Positions 18,601 through 27,315 of a DNA stretch of 46,297 bases are shown piece after piece. The notes beneath the pieces are model-generated. The model did not search any database, had not been told where the DNA came from, and saw only the letters and a program-made list of their open reading frames with translations. The stretch lies in contig JAEUUU010000057.1 of the NCBI GenBank assembly GCA_016787345.1, positions 1 to 46,297 of the forward strand. Reading direction: 5' to 3'. The stretch comes from Saprospiraceae bacterium (GTDB taxonomy: Bacteria; Bacteroidota; Bacteroidia; Chitinophagales; Saprospiraceae). The translations under genes were made by a program, and so were the position numbers. Position 1 is the first letter of the stretch. Each line of letters begins with the position of its first letter.

Positions 18601-21368
18601 AGCGCCAGTTTGCCGCGCCCTACCAGACCACCCGGCGTTTCGACCACGAACGTATAAATCCCCGAAGCCAGATCGCCCCGTTGCAAAACAAAACCGAGCG
18701 AATCGCCCGGTATCGTGCGCACCAGTTGCCCTTGCGGGTTGAACAACCGCAGCGTCAGATCGGAGCCGCCCGTCCAGCCGCTGAGATCAATCCAGGCCAT
18801 ATCGCTTACCGGGTTGGGGAATACACGAAGTAAAACGCCGGGCCGGGCCGGCTCCCAGGTATCCAGGCCTGGCACAAATTGCGTACCGATGCGGTGCCAT
18901 ACGGTATTGGTAATCACCGGCGCATTGAAGTCGAAATAAATGGCCGCCGAGTTTTCTATCAGGGTTTCGAGGGGCAGGTCGGGTTGCTGGTCGATGGTGA
19001 ACTTGACAAACCCCTGCGAACCTTCGAGGTTGGTCGTACTGTCGGGAAGCAGGATGCCGTCAAAGCGGAATTCCAGCACGCCATTGCCTGTAAGTTGCCA
19101 GGTAAAGGCATGGCTGGCCGAGATGGAGCGAATACCGGGCGCATGCAGAAATGAAGAAAGCGTATCCCGCACGACAACGTTGAACGCCGTATCCGTACCG
19201 GTATTCTGGAAACGAATGGTGTACGTCAGTGGGATGTTTCGTTCGATCAAATGCTGATCTGCGTAACCAATGGGCACGGCTTGTTTGTCGTTGGGGTCGA
19301 AAGCCCCGATGTTGGCCTGGCAGTCGCGGTCGGCGCCGTCGGTGTCGACGAATTCGGGAAACATGTTCCAGAATCCCGGCTGCACCATTCCGTTGCAACC
19401 CTCGATTGCAGCCGTGGGCGAGAAAAACGGCGATTCGCCCGGCGCCTGACCCGCGTACATCCGGTAGGTGCTGCCATCGGCCGGACAGGTAATTACCGTT
19501 TGTTGCTGGTTGGGCAACTGGAACTGCCCTTCCCGCATAACGATCAGGTCTTCAATCACCACGAATTCTGCCGGACTGACCATCGGCGCGTCACCGATGT
19601 TTTTTATGGTAAAAGCAACGGAGTCGGTCTGGCATTCGGCTTCCACCGTGATAACAGGAAATGCAATCGGCGTGGAGGGGCATGGGTTGGCAAATTCGAT
19701 CGAAGCGGAAGAGCAATGGGTTTGGCCCAGTTCCGCATCGCAATTGACCAAAACAGTCACACTGAACGTGTAGGTTTCCAGTGGCCCTACATCGCCCGCG
19801 CCAAACGAATAGGAATTGTCGCCCAGATCGGTAAACGGAATGGATGCCCCCTGAAATTCGAGCCAAGGATCAAGAATCAGGGTGACCAAGGCGCCCTCGG
19901 CAGTGGCGCTGCCGTCGTTGGTGTAGGAAATCAAATAGGTGCTTTCGAAACAACGGCGCAAAAAAGCGGCGCTCAGATCAATACTCAGCGAGGGGCAACC
20001 CAGGGCTGAAACGGCCGAATTGAAACCCACGGTGTCAAAAGTTCCGTTCAGGCTGACCGTCACGGAATCGTCGCATATTTCCCAAAATGCCGACGGCGGC
20101 TTGACGCGCATCAGATACTCGCCGCTGCCGACATTGATGGAATAATTGCCCTCGGCGTCGGTCGTGGCGTAATAGGTATCCTCGTCTTGTTGCGCCGTCA
20201 GAATAAAGCCGGCATGAGTGGTGTCGAGTCCAGGCGAGAAGACACAGTCGTGGTCCAGGTCGGTAAATACATTACCCTGAATCAGGTTGGTAAACGTGTT
20301 GCCGCTGCCGTCGATCCGAAACACCAGCGGTGTATAGCCCGAGCCGGTGAACCCGCGACCGATTCCCGCGGCGCCCCCGTCGGGCATCGGCCAGAAGGCA
20401 TAGGCGCCTTCGAGGTTTTCCGGGCGGTCGATGACTTTTTGCCAGATTATCGTGCCGTTCCATTCCCGCTTGCTGATGTAAAAATTGCCGTCGCCGCTGC
20501 TGCTGACGAATACCAGCAGTTTGCCGTCGGCCGAACGCCGCAAACCTGCCGCGCTGCCGAGGGCGATGGTGCCGGTTACGGCGCCGTTTTGCGGATTGAT
20601 CAGCGCAATGTTGTTGGTCGCGGCAGCCGCCATCAGGTTGTCGTTTTGCAGTGCCAGCGAACCAAAACCATAGATCAGACCCGGCTGGGTGTACACATTG
20701 GCATACACGAAACTGCCGTCGGCCGTGAACTTTCCCAGCACCGGCGCATAGGGGAAGTCCTGCACCCCTGTAAGGTAAAAGTTACCCTGGCTGTCGGAAG
20801 CGATATCGAGAAAGCTGCGTATGGAAGCGCCGTAGGTGTCGAAATTGTAACTTTTTTGCCAAAGGACAACGCCGTTCAGGTTGGTTTTGGTCACGTGTAT
20901 CAACCCGTATTCGCCGGCCTGGTAGGCTGTAAGGTAGCCGCCCTCCGTGGCGATAAGCAGGGGCGGGCGGTATAAACCGGTATAAATGCCCGGATAGCTG
21001 ACTGTCCATACCGTCTGCAAATTGGCATCGGTCTCCGTGAGTACGGTACTGCTGGTCGCCGAAGAAAACGTGCAGAACAACAGGTGCCCATTGTCGAGCG
21101 GCAGCATCGACGGCTGGAAAGCGCTGAGCGCCGCGCTTTGGTCGAACAGGGTATCAGGTGAGCCGCCAGGGTGAATTTTCAGAAATAAATGTGGCGAAAC
21201 GCCCCAGTATTCCTTATCGGCGCTCATCAGGAAGCCGCCGTCGGGAGTGGGTACCAGGTCGTAGACCAGATCCAGCGAAGTAAGTTCGGGGTAAGAGCGC
21301 TCCCAGCCTTGGCTCTGAGCCGCGGCCGCGGTAAGGCAGAAAAACAATAGGTTGAATAATTTTTTCAT
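18597..21368 (-). CDS. Secreted T9SS protein with DUF7619-type conserved-repeat region
   Basis: 923 aa. Signal peptide MKKLFNLLFFCLTAAAAQSQ, then ~330 residues with propeller-like repeats (PTPDGGFLMSADK, IATEGGYLTAYQAG), a carboxypeptidase-regulatory-like segment (GNVFTDLDHDCVFSPGLDTT) near residue 370, a DUF11-like segment (LISYTNDGSATAEGALVTL), and a region that I assign to DUF7619 (TYTIRFQNTGTDTAFNVVVR, AAIYFDFNAPVITNTVWH) at ~700-830. It ends in a T9SS sorting domain (LRVFPNPVSDMAWIDLSG ... IYTFVVETPGGLVGRGKLAL). The ATG at 21368 precedes a clean signal peptide; the longer frame to 21407 does not. Divergent from the helical protein at 21490, an arrangement repeated at 42135/45247. The stop TAG lies inside REP cluster B. 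Confidence 0.9.
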   Translation of the reverse strand: MKKLFNLLFFCLTAAAAQSQGWERSYPELTSLDLVYDLVPTPDGGFLMSADKEYWGVSPHLFLKIHPGGSPDTLFDQSAALSAFQPSMLPLDNGHLLFCTFSSATSSTVLTETDANLQTVWTVSYPGIYTGLYRPPLLIATEGGYLTAYQAGEYGLIHVTKTNLNGVVLWQKSYNFDTYGASIRSFLDIASDSQGNFYLTGVQDFPYAPVLGKFTADGSFVYANVYTQPGLIYGFGSLALQNDNLMAAAATNNIALINPQNGAVTGTIALGSAAGLRRSADGKLLVFVSSSGDGNFYISKREWNGTIIWQKVIDRPENLEGAYAFWPMPDGGAAGIGRGFTGSGYTPLVFRIDGSGNTFTNLIQGNVFTDLDHDCVFSPGLDTTHAGFILTAQQDEDTYYATTDAEGNYSINVGSGEYLMRVKPPSAFWEICDDSVTVSLNGTFDTVGFNSAVSALGCPSLSIDLSAAFLRRCFESTYLISYTNDGSATAEGALVTLILDPWLEFQGASIPFTDLGDNSYSFGAGDVGPLETYTFSVTVLVNCDAELGQTHCSSASIEFANPCPSTPIAFPVITVEAECQTDSVAFTIKNIGDAPMVSPAEFVVIEDLIVMREGQFQLPNQQQTVITCPADGSTYRMYAGQAPGESPFFSPTAAIEGCNGMVQPGFWNMFPEFVDTDGADRDCQANIGAFDPNDKQAVPIGYADQHLIERNIPLTYTIRFQNTGTDTAFNVVVRDTLSSFLHAPGIRSISASHAFTWQLTGNGVLEFRFDGILLPDSTTNLEGSQGFVKFTIDQQPDLPLETLIENSAAIYFDFNAPVITNTVWHRIGTQFVPGLDTWEPARPGVLLRVFPNPVSDMAWIDLSGWTGGSDLTLRLFNPQGQLVRTIPGDSLGFVLQRGDLASGIYTFVVETPGGLVGRGKLAL

Positions 21369-21386
21369 GTCATGTGGATTTACGCA

Positions 21387-21418
21387 CAAAAATGCCCTTC
21401 CGCACAAGAGCGATCAAA
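21387..21418 (-). promoter_or_regulatory. Candidate promoter of the 18597-21368 T9SS gene
   Basis: On the minus strand TTTG (21415-21418), a 20-nt spacer and CATTTTTG (21387-21394), one mismatch from TAnnTTTG, lie just upstream of the ATG at 21368. Confidence 0.45.
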
Positions 21419-21428
21419 CCCAAATTTT

Positions 21429-21436
21429 TACTTTTG
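21429..21436 (+). promoter_or_regulatory. Candidate -7 box TACTTTTG for the helical protein gene
   Basis: Exact TAnnTTTG match 54 bp before the GTG start at 21490, in the divergent intergenic region. No clear -33 box. Confidence 0.4.
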
Positions 21437-21489
21437 TGTAAAGGTATTTATTGTAAATAATTGATTTTCAATTTTTAATTGACCGTTTT

Positions 21490-22872
21490 GTGCAAAACAG
21501 CCAGGTAGTTCAACTGCTCAAAACCCTCTCGTCGGCTGAAAAAAAATCCTTTCTACGTTTCCTGCAATCCAGCTGGCGCGGCGGCAAACCCGAACATCAG
21601 CGTTTGGCGGAATACCTGCTCCTGTCCGGGACCGGTTCGCTCCGCGAAAAAAAGATGGCCTTCTCCCATGTTTTTGGCGCCGATACGGCTTACGACGACG
21701 CCCGTCTGCGCAAGGTGATGGAGCAGCTCCTGCGCATGCTCGAACATTTTCTTGTCCTCGAACAACGGGAAACGGAAGCATTCGACTTTCGCCTTCGCCT
21801 GGCAAGCCTGCTCGCCGAACGCAAACAGGACCGGCTCTGGCGCCGCGTGACGGACGCCCCCTTGCCCTTCCCGGAGCATGAGGCTGACTGGACGGCCGAG
21901 GTGTTCGAACAAGCCGCCCGTTGGTTTCGGCATCGGTACGATCGCCATAGCGCCGCGCGCCGCGAACACGATGCCGCCCTGTATGCACGCGTGACGCGTT
22001 ATGAAACCATCGGCCTCGTGGCCCGGAGACTGCGCAACGCCTGTATTTTTTTGTCTAACAGCAAGGAAAAAGGCAGTTTGCCGACCGACCCTTTGCTCGA
22101 ATGGGCCGAAACCAAAGCCTCGGAATACGCCGATTTACCTTTACTCAACACCTTGTTTGCCGGTCTGCGCGCCTTGCAAAACCCCGACGACCCGGCTCAT
22201 TTTATCTCCTTTCGCGACGGCCTGCTGACGCAACACAATTGCTTCACGACTTCCGAACGCCGCGATCTGTTGCTGGTGGCCATCAACTTTTGCAGTAAAC
22301 GCTATAACGACGGCGATCCGGCCTGGCTCGATTCGCAGCTCGACCTTTATGAATACGGGCTCAGAGAAGGTCTTTTATTGGAAAACAATTGGGTGACCGG
22401 TTACACTTTTACCAACATCGCCACACTGGCACTGATCGGGCGACGCTACGAGCGCCTGGCGCAACTCCTGCGGGATTACCGCGATAAAATCACGCCCCGC
22501 GACCGGGCGGGGGCGGCCGCATTCAATGAAGCCCGGCTTTACCATGCCCTGCGGCAATACCGCCCGGCTTTGGCCCTGCTCCAGCAAAATGTATTTGACG
22601 ATCTGCTGCTCAACCTTTCTGCCAAAACCGTACAGGCCAAGTGCTTTTACGAACTGGAAGAATACGATCTGCTCGATACGCATCTGGAAGCGCTTCGGAA
22701 GTTCATTCGCCGCCACAAGGAAGTCGGTTACTACGGCGAGCGCTACCTCAATTTTGTTGCCATACTCCGCCGACTGGCGCGTATGGCGCCGGCCGCGCGG
22801 GAAAATTTGCGGCAGGAAATTGCGGATATGCAGGTGCTGGCGGAGAAAGCCTGGCTGCTCGAGCGACTGTAG
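21490..22872 (+). CDS. Uncharacterised helical cytosolic protein, copy 1
   Basis: 460 aa, GTG start, no signal peptide or membrane segment. Function not recognised. It is Leu/Arg-rich and predicted largely alpha-helical, TPR-like in feel. The N-terminus (LLKTLSSAEKKSFLRFLQSS) fits a pattern often seen in hypothetical proteins of Bacteroidota. The middle section RRDLLLVAINFCSKRYNDGD matches VRDLYLSAINFCLRRHNRGE in the protein starting at 45247, and LREGLLLENN matches LEKGLLFENG, so the two are paralogues. Both sit divergently beside a DUF7619-type T9SS protein. The C-terminus (LLERL) and TAG stop lie at the edge of REP cluster C. Confidence 0.8.
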   Translation: MQNSQVVQLLKTLSSAEKKSFLRFLQSSWRGGKPEHQRLAEYLLLSGTGSLREKKMAFSHVFGADTAYDDARLRKVMEQLLRMLEHFLVLEQRETEAFDFRLRLASLLAERKQDRLWRRVTDAPLPFPEHEADWTAEVFEQAARWFRHRYDRHSAARREHDAALYARVTRYETIGLVARRLRNACIFLSNSKEKGSLPTDPLLEWAETKASEYADLPLLNTLFAGLRALQNPDDPAHFISFRDGLLTQHNCFTTSERRDLLLVAINFCSKRYNDGDPAWLDSQLDLYEYGLREGLLLENNWVTGYTFTNIATLALIGRRYERLAQLLRDYRDKITPRDRAGAAAFNEARLYHALRQYRPALALLQQNVFDDLLLNLSAKTVQAKCFYELEEYDLLDTHLEALRKFIRRHKEVGYYGERYLNFVAILRRLARMAPAARENLRQEIADMQVLAEKAWLLERL

Positions 22873-23189
22873 CGCTGTAGCGCCGACCTCCAGGTCGGCG
22901 ATGTTGAGAGCAGTAATACACCGCGATTAACAGCCAATGCCACGATAGGTAACAGAGCAGGATACTGTCCCAATCATTCAGGATGATCGCGGTGCGTTTC
23001 TTCTCTCAGACTCGCCGACCTGTAGCGCCGACCTCCAGGTCGGCGACGTTGAGAGCAGCAACAACCCGCGATTATAAGCCAATGCCACAATAGGTACTTG
23101 CGCGGTATATCGTCCCAATCATTCAGGATGATCGTGGTACTCCTCTTCCCTCAGACTCGCCGACCTGGAGGTCGGCGCTACAGCGCTAC
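22869..23189. repeat. REP/BIME-like cluster C (two units) carrying both flanking stop codons
   Basis: Forward REPs: GTAG 22877-22880 plus palindrome 22881-22900, and GTAG 23022-23025 plus palindrome 23026-23045, 145 bp apart. A half reverse REP (CGCCGACC) lies at 23013-23020, abutting the second forward REP. Reverse REP: palindrome 23158-23177 plus CTAC 23178-23181. Outer GTAG 22869-22872 and CTAC 23186-23189 hold the stops of the helical protein and nadA. Both outer ends have the same 8-nt duplication (GTAGCGCT). Core orientation is as in cluster B. No other feature fills this 313-bp gap. Confidence 0.9.
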
Positions 23190-24184
23190 AGACCGGCCGC
23201 GGCCGAAATCTCCAGCATCCGGTCGATCGACTTACGGCCTTCGCGGATGACCCATTCCGGCAAAATGATCTCCGGAAGCTCGTGCTCCATACACAGATAG
23301 AGTTTCTCCAGGGTGTTGCGCTTCATGTGCGGGCAGTCGTTGCAGGCGCAGTTGTTGTTGGGCGGCGCGGGGATGAAAGTTTTGTGCGGACTGGCCTTTT
23401 GCATCTGGTGCAGGATGCCCGTTTCCGTAGCGACGATAAATTCGGTGGCCGGGTCGCGTTTGGTAAAATTCAGCAACCCCGTGGTGGAGCCGATAAAATC
23501 GGCCATTTCGAGGATGTGCGCCTCACATTCGGGGTGTGCAATAAACTTGGCCTGGGGGTGGCGTTGCTTGAGTTTGACAATGCGCTCGTGGCTGAAAATC
23601 TCGTGTACCATGCAGGCGCCGTTCCAGATTACCATGTCGCGGCCGGTTTTTTTGACCAGATAAGCGCCCAGATTTTTGTCGGGGGCAAAGATGATGGGTT
23701 GCTCCGGCGGAATACTTTCGATCACCTGTACGGCATTGGTCGACGTGCAACAAATATCGGTCAGGGTTTTCAGTTCCGCCGAGCAGTTGATGTAGGAAAC
23801 AACCAGGTGATCGGGGTATTTTTCCTTGAATTTGCGGAACAAATGCGGCGGACAACTGTCGGCCAGCGAGCAACCGGCTTTGAGGTCGGGCAGCAGCACT
23901 TTCTTGTCGGGCGAGAGCATTTTGGCCGTTTCAGCCATAAAATGCACGCCTGCAAACACAATAATGTCGGCATCCGTTTTGGCCGCCTGCTGCGACAGGC
24001 CGAGCGAGTCGCCGATATAATCAGCCAGGTCCTGGATTTCTGATTCCTGATAATAGTGCGCCAGAATGACGGCGTTTTTTTCGCGTTTGAGGCGCTGAAT
24101 TTCGGCGGCCAGGTCGAGGGTGGGGTCTACGTCGATATCGAGGTAGCCGAGGCGGTCAAGTTGTTGAGCGGCGTTAGCGATCAT
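23186..24184 (-). CDS. nadA: Quinolinate synthase
   Basis: 332 aa, the normal length for NadA, which condenses iminoaspartate (from NadB) with dihydroxyacetone phosphate to quinolinate in NAD synthesis. Motifs: [20 protein letters not shown] near the N-terminus; Cys residues for the [4Fe-4S] cluster in [24 protein letters not shown] and [16 protein letters not shown]; and TTGLLNFTK. The ATG at 24184 ([10 protein letters not shown]) was chosen because the longer frame adds ~60 non-family residues that run into the intergenic region. No nadB or nadC nearby. The end (GCC GGT CTG TAG) lies at the edge of REP cluster C. Confidence 0.95.
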   Translation of the reverse strand: MIANAAQQLDRLGYLDIDVDPTLDLAAEIQRLKREKNAVILAHYYQESEIQDLADYIGDSLGLSQQAAKTDADIIVFAGVHFMAETAKMLSPDKKVLLPDLKAGCSLADSCPPHLFRKFKEKYPDHLVVSYINCSAELKTLTDICCTSTNAVQVIESIPPEQPIIFAPDKNLGAYLVKKTGRDMVIWNGACMVHEIFSHERIVKLKQRHPQAKFIAHPECEAHILEMADFIGSTTGLLNFTKRDPATEFIVATETGILHQMQKASPHKTFIPAPPNNNCACNDCPHMKRNTLEKLYLCMEHELPEIILPEWVIREGRKSIDRMLEISAAAGL

Positions 24185-24269
24185 GTCTTTGCGGTATTTG
24201 AAAAGGGAGGACAAAATTAGGCGCTTTCGGGTTGTCGCTGCGCGTGTTTTTTTCAACGTAAAAAATGGG

Positions 24270-25292
24270 TCAGCCGGGTGTGCCGTAGTTTTTGGGCGAA
24301 GCCCCCGTCCATTTTTTAAATGCCCGCCGGAATACGCTGGGCTCTGCATAGCCGAGTTTGTAGGCAATTTCGTTGACGGTCAGCGAACGGTTTTTGAGCA
24401 AGCCCAGCGCCAGTTCGGATTTGACCGATTCGGCGATCGACTGGAAAGAGGCGCCTTCCTCCTTCAATTTGCGCTGCAACGTGCGGGGAGTGGTGTGGAG
24501 CAGTTCCACCACGTCGTACAGTTGGGGCAGGGTAGTGCTGAAATTTTGCAAAATAACGCGGCGCACTTCGCCGGAGAAGGACTCTTCGCGGGCGGTTTTG
24601 ACGAGTTCCTGTTCCAGTAGTTCGCGAAACAGGCGGTTCAGCGCCGGGTTGTGCCCGAGCACCGGGTGCTGCATGTCGCTCAGGCGGTACACAATGCAGT
24701 TGCAATCCTGTTCGAACGACGGCTCCGTTTTCAATACCTGCACGTAAGGCCGGGTATCGCCCGGACGGGCATGGCGCACCATGACGCGAAGCGGATAAAA
24801 CGTTTTCCCCGACAACATTTTGATCATGTGGGTAAAAGCCGACAGCGAATGATCCACGATTTGCCGGGCGGCTTCGGGCGACAAACTGTACCAAAGCGGT
24901 ACGGGTTCGATAAAATAGCGGAATTCGCCGCCGCCCAGTTGAATGTCGTACCGCGTGGCATTGGTCAGGGCCCGGTGAAACTGCTGCCCGTTCTGAAAAG
25001 CCGTGAGCAGGTCGGGACTGGATTCGGCCAGGTATCCTACCATGCCGGCCACGCCGGGCGTGGTCGTTTCGCCCAGATGCAGGCCCAGCAGCGGGTCGCC
25101 GGTATGGCGAATCGCGACTTCCCAGACGGCAATGCACTGCTCAATCGTGGCGCGCCCTTCCCCTTTTTGCAGCGTTTCGGGCGGTACGCCAATGTCGGCA
25201 GCCAGTACGGGCCAGTCGATGCCTTTGCGGACCGCCGACAGGGCCACATTTCGAACAAAAGCCATGCTCGACCAAAGACTTGCAGATTCCAT
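24270..25292 (-). CDS. AraC-family transcriptional regulator
   Basis: 340 aa. The N-terminal ~190 residues look like the arabinose-binding-type domain of OruR/ArgR-like AraC regulators ([38 protein letters not shown]). The C-terminal ~90 residues are an AraC double HTH ([54 protein letters not shown]). It probably senses a small ligand; identity unknown. It is divergent from the membrane protein at 25423, with a 130-bp gap, and likely controls that gene and the downstream monooxygenase (inference). ATG 25265 is an alternative start. Confidence 0.9.
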   Translation of the reverse strand: MESASLWSSMAFVRNVALSAVRKGIDWPVLAADIGVPPETLQKGEGRATIEQCIAVWEVAIRHTGDPLLGLHLGETTTPGVAGMVGYLAESSPDLLTAFQNGQQFHRALTNATRYDIQLGGGEFRYFIEPVPLWYSLSPEAARQIVDHSLSAFTHMIKMLSGKTFYPLRVMVRHARPGDTRPYVQVLKTEPSFEQDCNCIVYRLSDMQHPVLGHNPALNRLFRELLEQELVKTAREESFSGEVRRVILQNFSTTLPQLYDVVELLHTTPRTLQRKLKEEGASFQSIAESVKSELALGLLKNRSLTVNEIAYKLGYAEPSVFRRAFKKWTGASPKNYGTPG

Positions 25293-25422
25293 AGCCTTTT
25301 CGTTTGGCGTGAAATGTCACATTAATGGCGCAAAATACGACAAGGAGGTTTTTTCGGCGCCCGGACCTTTGTCCTGTAAATCAGTTCAAATCCATTTGAT
25401 CAACTTTAAAAACAATGCCGTT

Positions 25423-26085
25423 ATGACTACCTTCATTGTTACTCAAAATCAGCAAAAACTGCTTCGAATTGCTTTCGTGCTCGGCCCCTTTTTGCTCGTT
25501 CTTTCCGCCCTGAGTTTCGTCTTGGGAATCGGGCTGATTCCGCCCGGTATTACCAGCTATGTGGAAGGGATATTCAGTTCGTTCGCGCTGATCCTGTTTG
25601 TTCCCGTTTATCTGCAACTCTCGGCCATGTTGAGCCGTACGCACAAGATTCTGGGCTCCGTCACGAGTGTGACCGGATTGGCCGGGGCGGTCGTGGGATT
25701 CAGCATGGAGTTTATGCGGGTGATAGAGTATTCCTTGCGTCAGCATGGCGCCGGAGATGGCGTTTGGGCCTCCTTCTATGGTCAGCCCAATGCTGAATTT
25801 TTGCTGATCGCCTTGATGGGGCCCTTGTTTCCCATTACATCCGTCTTGCTGGGAATCGGTTTCTGGCAGGCAAAATCACTGCCCCGCTGGATTGCGGCTT
25901 GTCTGCTGGCGGCCGGCATCGGATTTCCCCTTGCCCAGGTACTCGAACTCGAATGGGCGCTGAAAGTCACTTATCCGATGGCTTGTATATTGTGGCTCCT
26001 GTCGCTGTCGGTCGTTGGGTTGCGTTTCCTCTCCGACAAGCAACCGGCGGCTGCATCAGTTCCGGCAACGATATCGCCAGCCTGA
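25423..26085 (+). CDS. Six-TM membrane protein, probably DUF4386-like
   Basis: 220 aa with about six hydrophobic segments (LRIAFVLGPFLLVLSALSFV, SSFALILFVPVYLQLSAML, VTGLAGAVVGFSMEFM, FLLIALMGPLFPITSVLLGI, WIAACLLAAGIGFPLAQVL, MACILWLLSLSVVGLRFL). The layout resembles small DUF4386-type integral membrane proteins; assignment is tentative and the function unknown. The start at 25423 (MTTFIVTQNQ) was chosen because the longer frame overlaps the divergent AraC gene. It lies 55 bp upstream of the FAD monooxygenase on the same strand, so probably one transcript. Confidence 0.75.
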   Translation: MTTFIVTQNQQKLLRIAFVLGPFLLVLSALSFVLGIGLIPPGITSYVEGIFSSFALILFVPVYLQLSAMLSRTHKILGSVTSVTGLAGAVVGFSMEFMRVIEYSLRQHGAGDGVWASFYGQPNAEFLLIALMGPLFPITSVLLGIGFWQAKSLPRWIAACLLAAGIGFPLAQVLELEWALKVTYPMACILWLLSLSVVGLRFLSDKQPAAASVPATISPA

Positions 26086-26140
26086 ATCCGCAACCCCCAA
26101 AAACCATTTTACGTCACTGTTTTCCCATCAATTCAACACC

Positions 26141-27280
26141 ATGCAATTCACCATACTCGGCGGCGGAATAGCCGGACTTACCGCTGCCATCGCTTTGAAA
26201 AAAATCGGTATCCGGGCTACGGTCCTCGAATCTGCCCCCGACATCCGGCCAGTTGGCGCAGGCCTTCTGCTGGCGGCCAATGCCGTGAAAGCTTACGAGC
26301 AGCTCGGTATTGCCGAAAAGATTGCCGCCAGGGGCCGCGCTTTGCCGGTTTTCCAGATACTCGATCACAAAGGCCGTGTACTGACCAGCGCCGACGCCCG
26401 CACCATTTCCGAACGGTACGGACTGCACAATTTCGCCATTCACCGTGCCGACCTGCACGAAGCCCTGCTGGCCGAGCTCGATGCCGATCAGGTGCAGACT
26501 GCTCAGCGGGCCGACGGGTTTTCACGGGACACCGACGGCGGAATCGCCCTGCATTTGACCGACGGCAGCACCCGCCGTACCGATTATTTGATTGCCGCCG
26601 ACGGCATTCATTCGGCGATTCGCCGGCAGTTGCTGCCCGGCAGTACGCCCCGATACGCGGGTTATACCTGTTGGCGCGCCGTGGTCGACGGCGACGGCCT
26701 CGGGCTCGATGCGGCCACGGAAACCTGGGGCGCACAGGGGCGGTTCGGCATTGTGCCGCTGCCCGAAGGAAAAGTGTATTGTTTCGCCTGCGTAAATGCC
26801 CCGGAAAACGACCCGGTTCTGCGTACCGCTACCGCCGCCGATCTGCGCCGCATATTCGAGGGCTATCACGCGCCCATCCCGGCCATCCTCGACCGTTTCA
26901 ACGAAAACAATATGATCTGGAACGATATCGCCGATCTGGCGCCTGTCGACCGGTTTGCCTACGACCGGATCGTGCTGATCGGCGATGCCGCCCACGCCAC
27001 CACGCCCAACCTGGGCCAGGGCGCCTGCCAGGCCATTGAAGACGCTGTGATCCTGGCCGGGATGTTGAAAATACACCCCGATCCGGAACAGGCTTTCCGC
27101 GCTTTCGAGCAAAAGCGCTTGCCGCGCACGCGCTTTGTCGTCGAGACCTCGCGGCGGATGGGCGCCATTGCCCAATCGCAAAATCCGTTGTGGATTCCCC
27201 TGCGAAACGCCTTGTTGAGACTCATTCCGCAGTCATGGAATGAACGGCAAATGAACCGGCTGCTGACATTCGAGCAGTGA
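26141..27280 (+). CDS. FAD-dependent monooxygenase (class A flavoprotein type)
   Basis: 379 aa cytosolic enzyme expected to hydroxylate or epoxidise an unknown substrate using NAD(P)H and O2. The Rossmann GGGIAG (residues 7-12) begins MQFTILGGGIAGLTAAIALK. The DG motif is seen in LIAADGIHSAIRRQLL and the GD motif in RIVLIGDAAHATTPNLGQGA. The layout is that of salicylate hydroxylase/zeaxanthin-epoxidase-like group A enzymes. The start at 26141 sits directly before the FAD motif; the frame runs further upstream but overlaps the previous gene. Next to the AraC regulator and six-TM protein, suggesting a small inducible module. Confidence 0.9.
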   Translation: MQFTILGGGIAGLTAAIALKKIGIRATVLESAPDIRPVGAGLLLAANAVKAYEQLGIAEKIAARGRALPVFQILDHKGRVLTSADARTISERYGLHNFAIHRADLHEALLAELDADQVQTAQRADGFSRDTDGGIALHLTDGSTRRTDYLIAADGIHSAIRRQLLPGSTPRYAGYTCWRAVVDGDGLGLDAATETWGAQGRFGIVPLPEGKVYCFACVNAPENDPVLRTATAADLRRIFEGYHAPIPAILDRFNENNMIWNDIADLAPVDRFAYDRIVLIGDAAHATTPNLGQGACQAIEDAVILAGMLKIHPDPEQAFRAFEQKRLPRTRFVVETSRRMGAIAQSQNPLWIPLRNALLRLIPQSWNERQMNRLLTFEQ

Positions 27281-27315
27281 AGATAAACCTCAAAAAACCC
27301 TTATCAGCCATTTTA

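Noticed and set aside
12831-23160. Selenocysteine or recoding at the TGA found after Pro-Glu in some core copies
   Set aside because: Another copy has TAA at the same codon and there is no sign that the frame is translated.
26141-27280. Tetracycline-inactivating TetX-like enzyme
   Set aside because: Shares only the general group A flavin monooxygenase motifs; residues specific to TetX could not be recognised.
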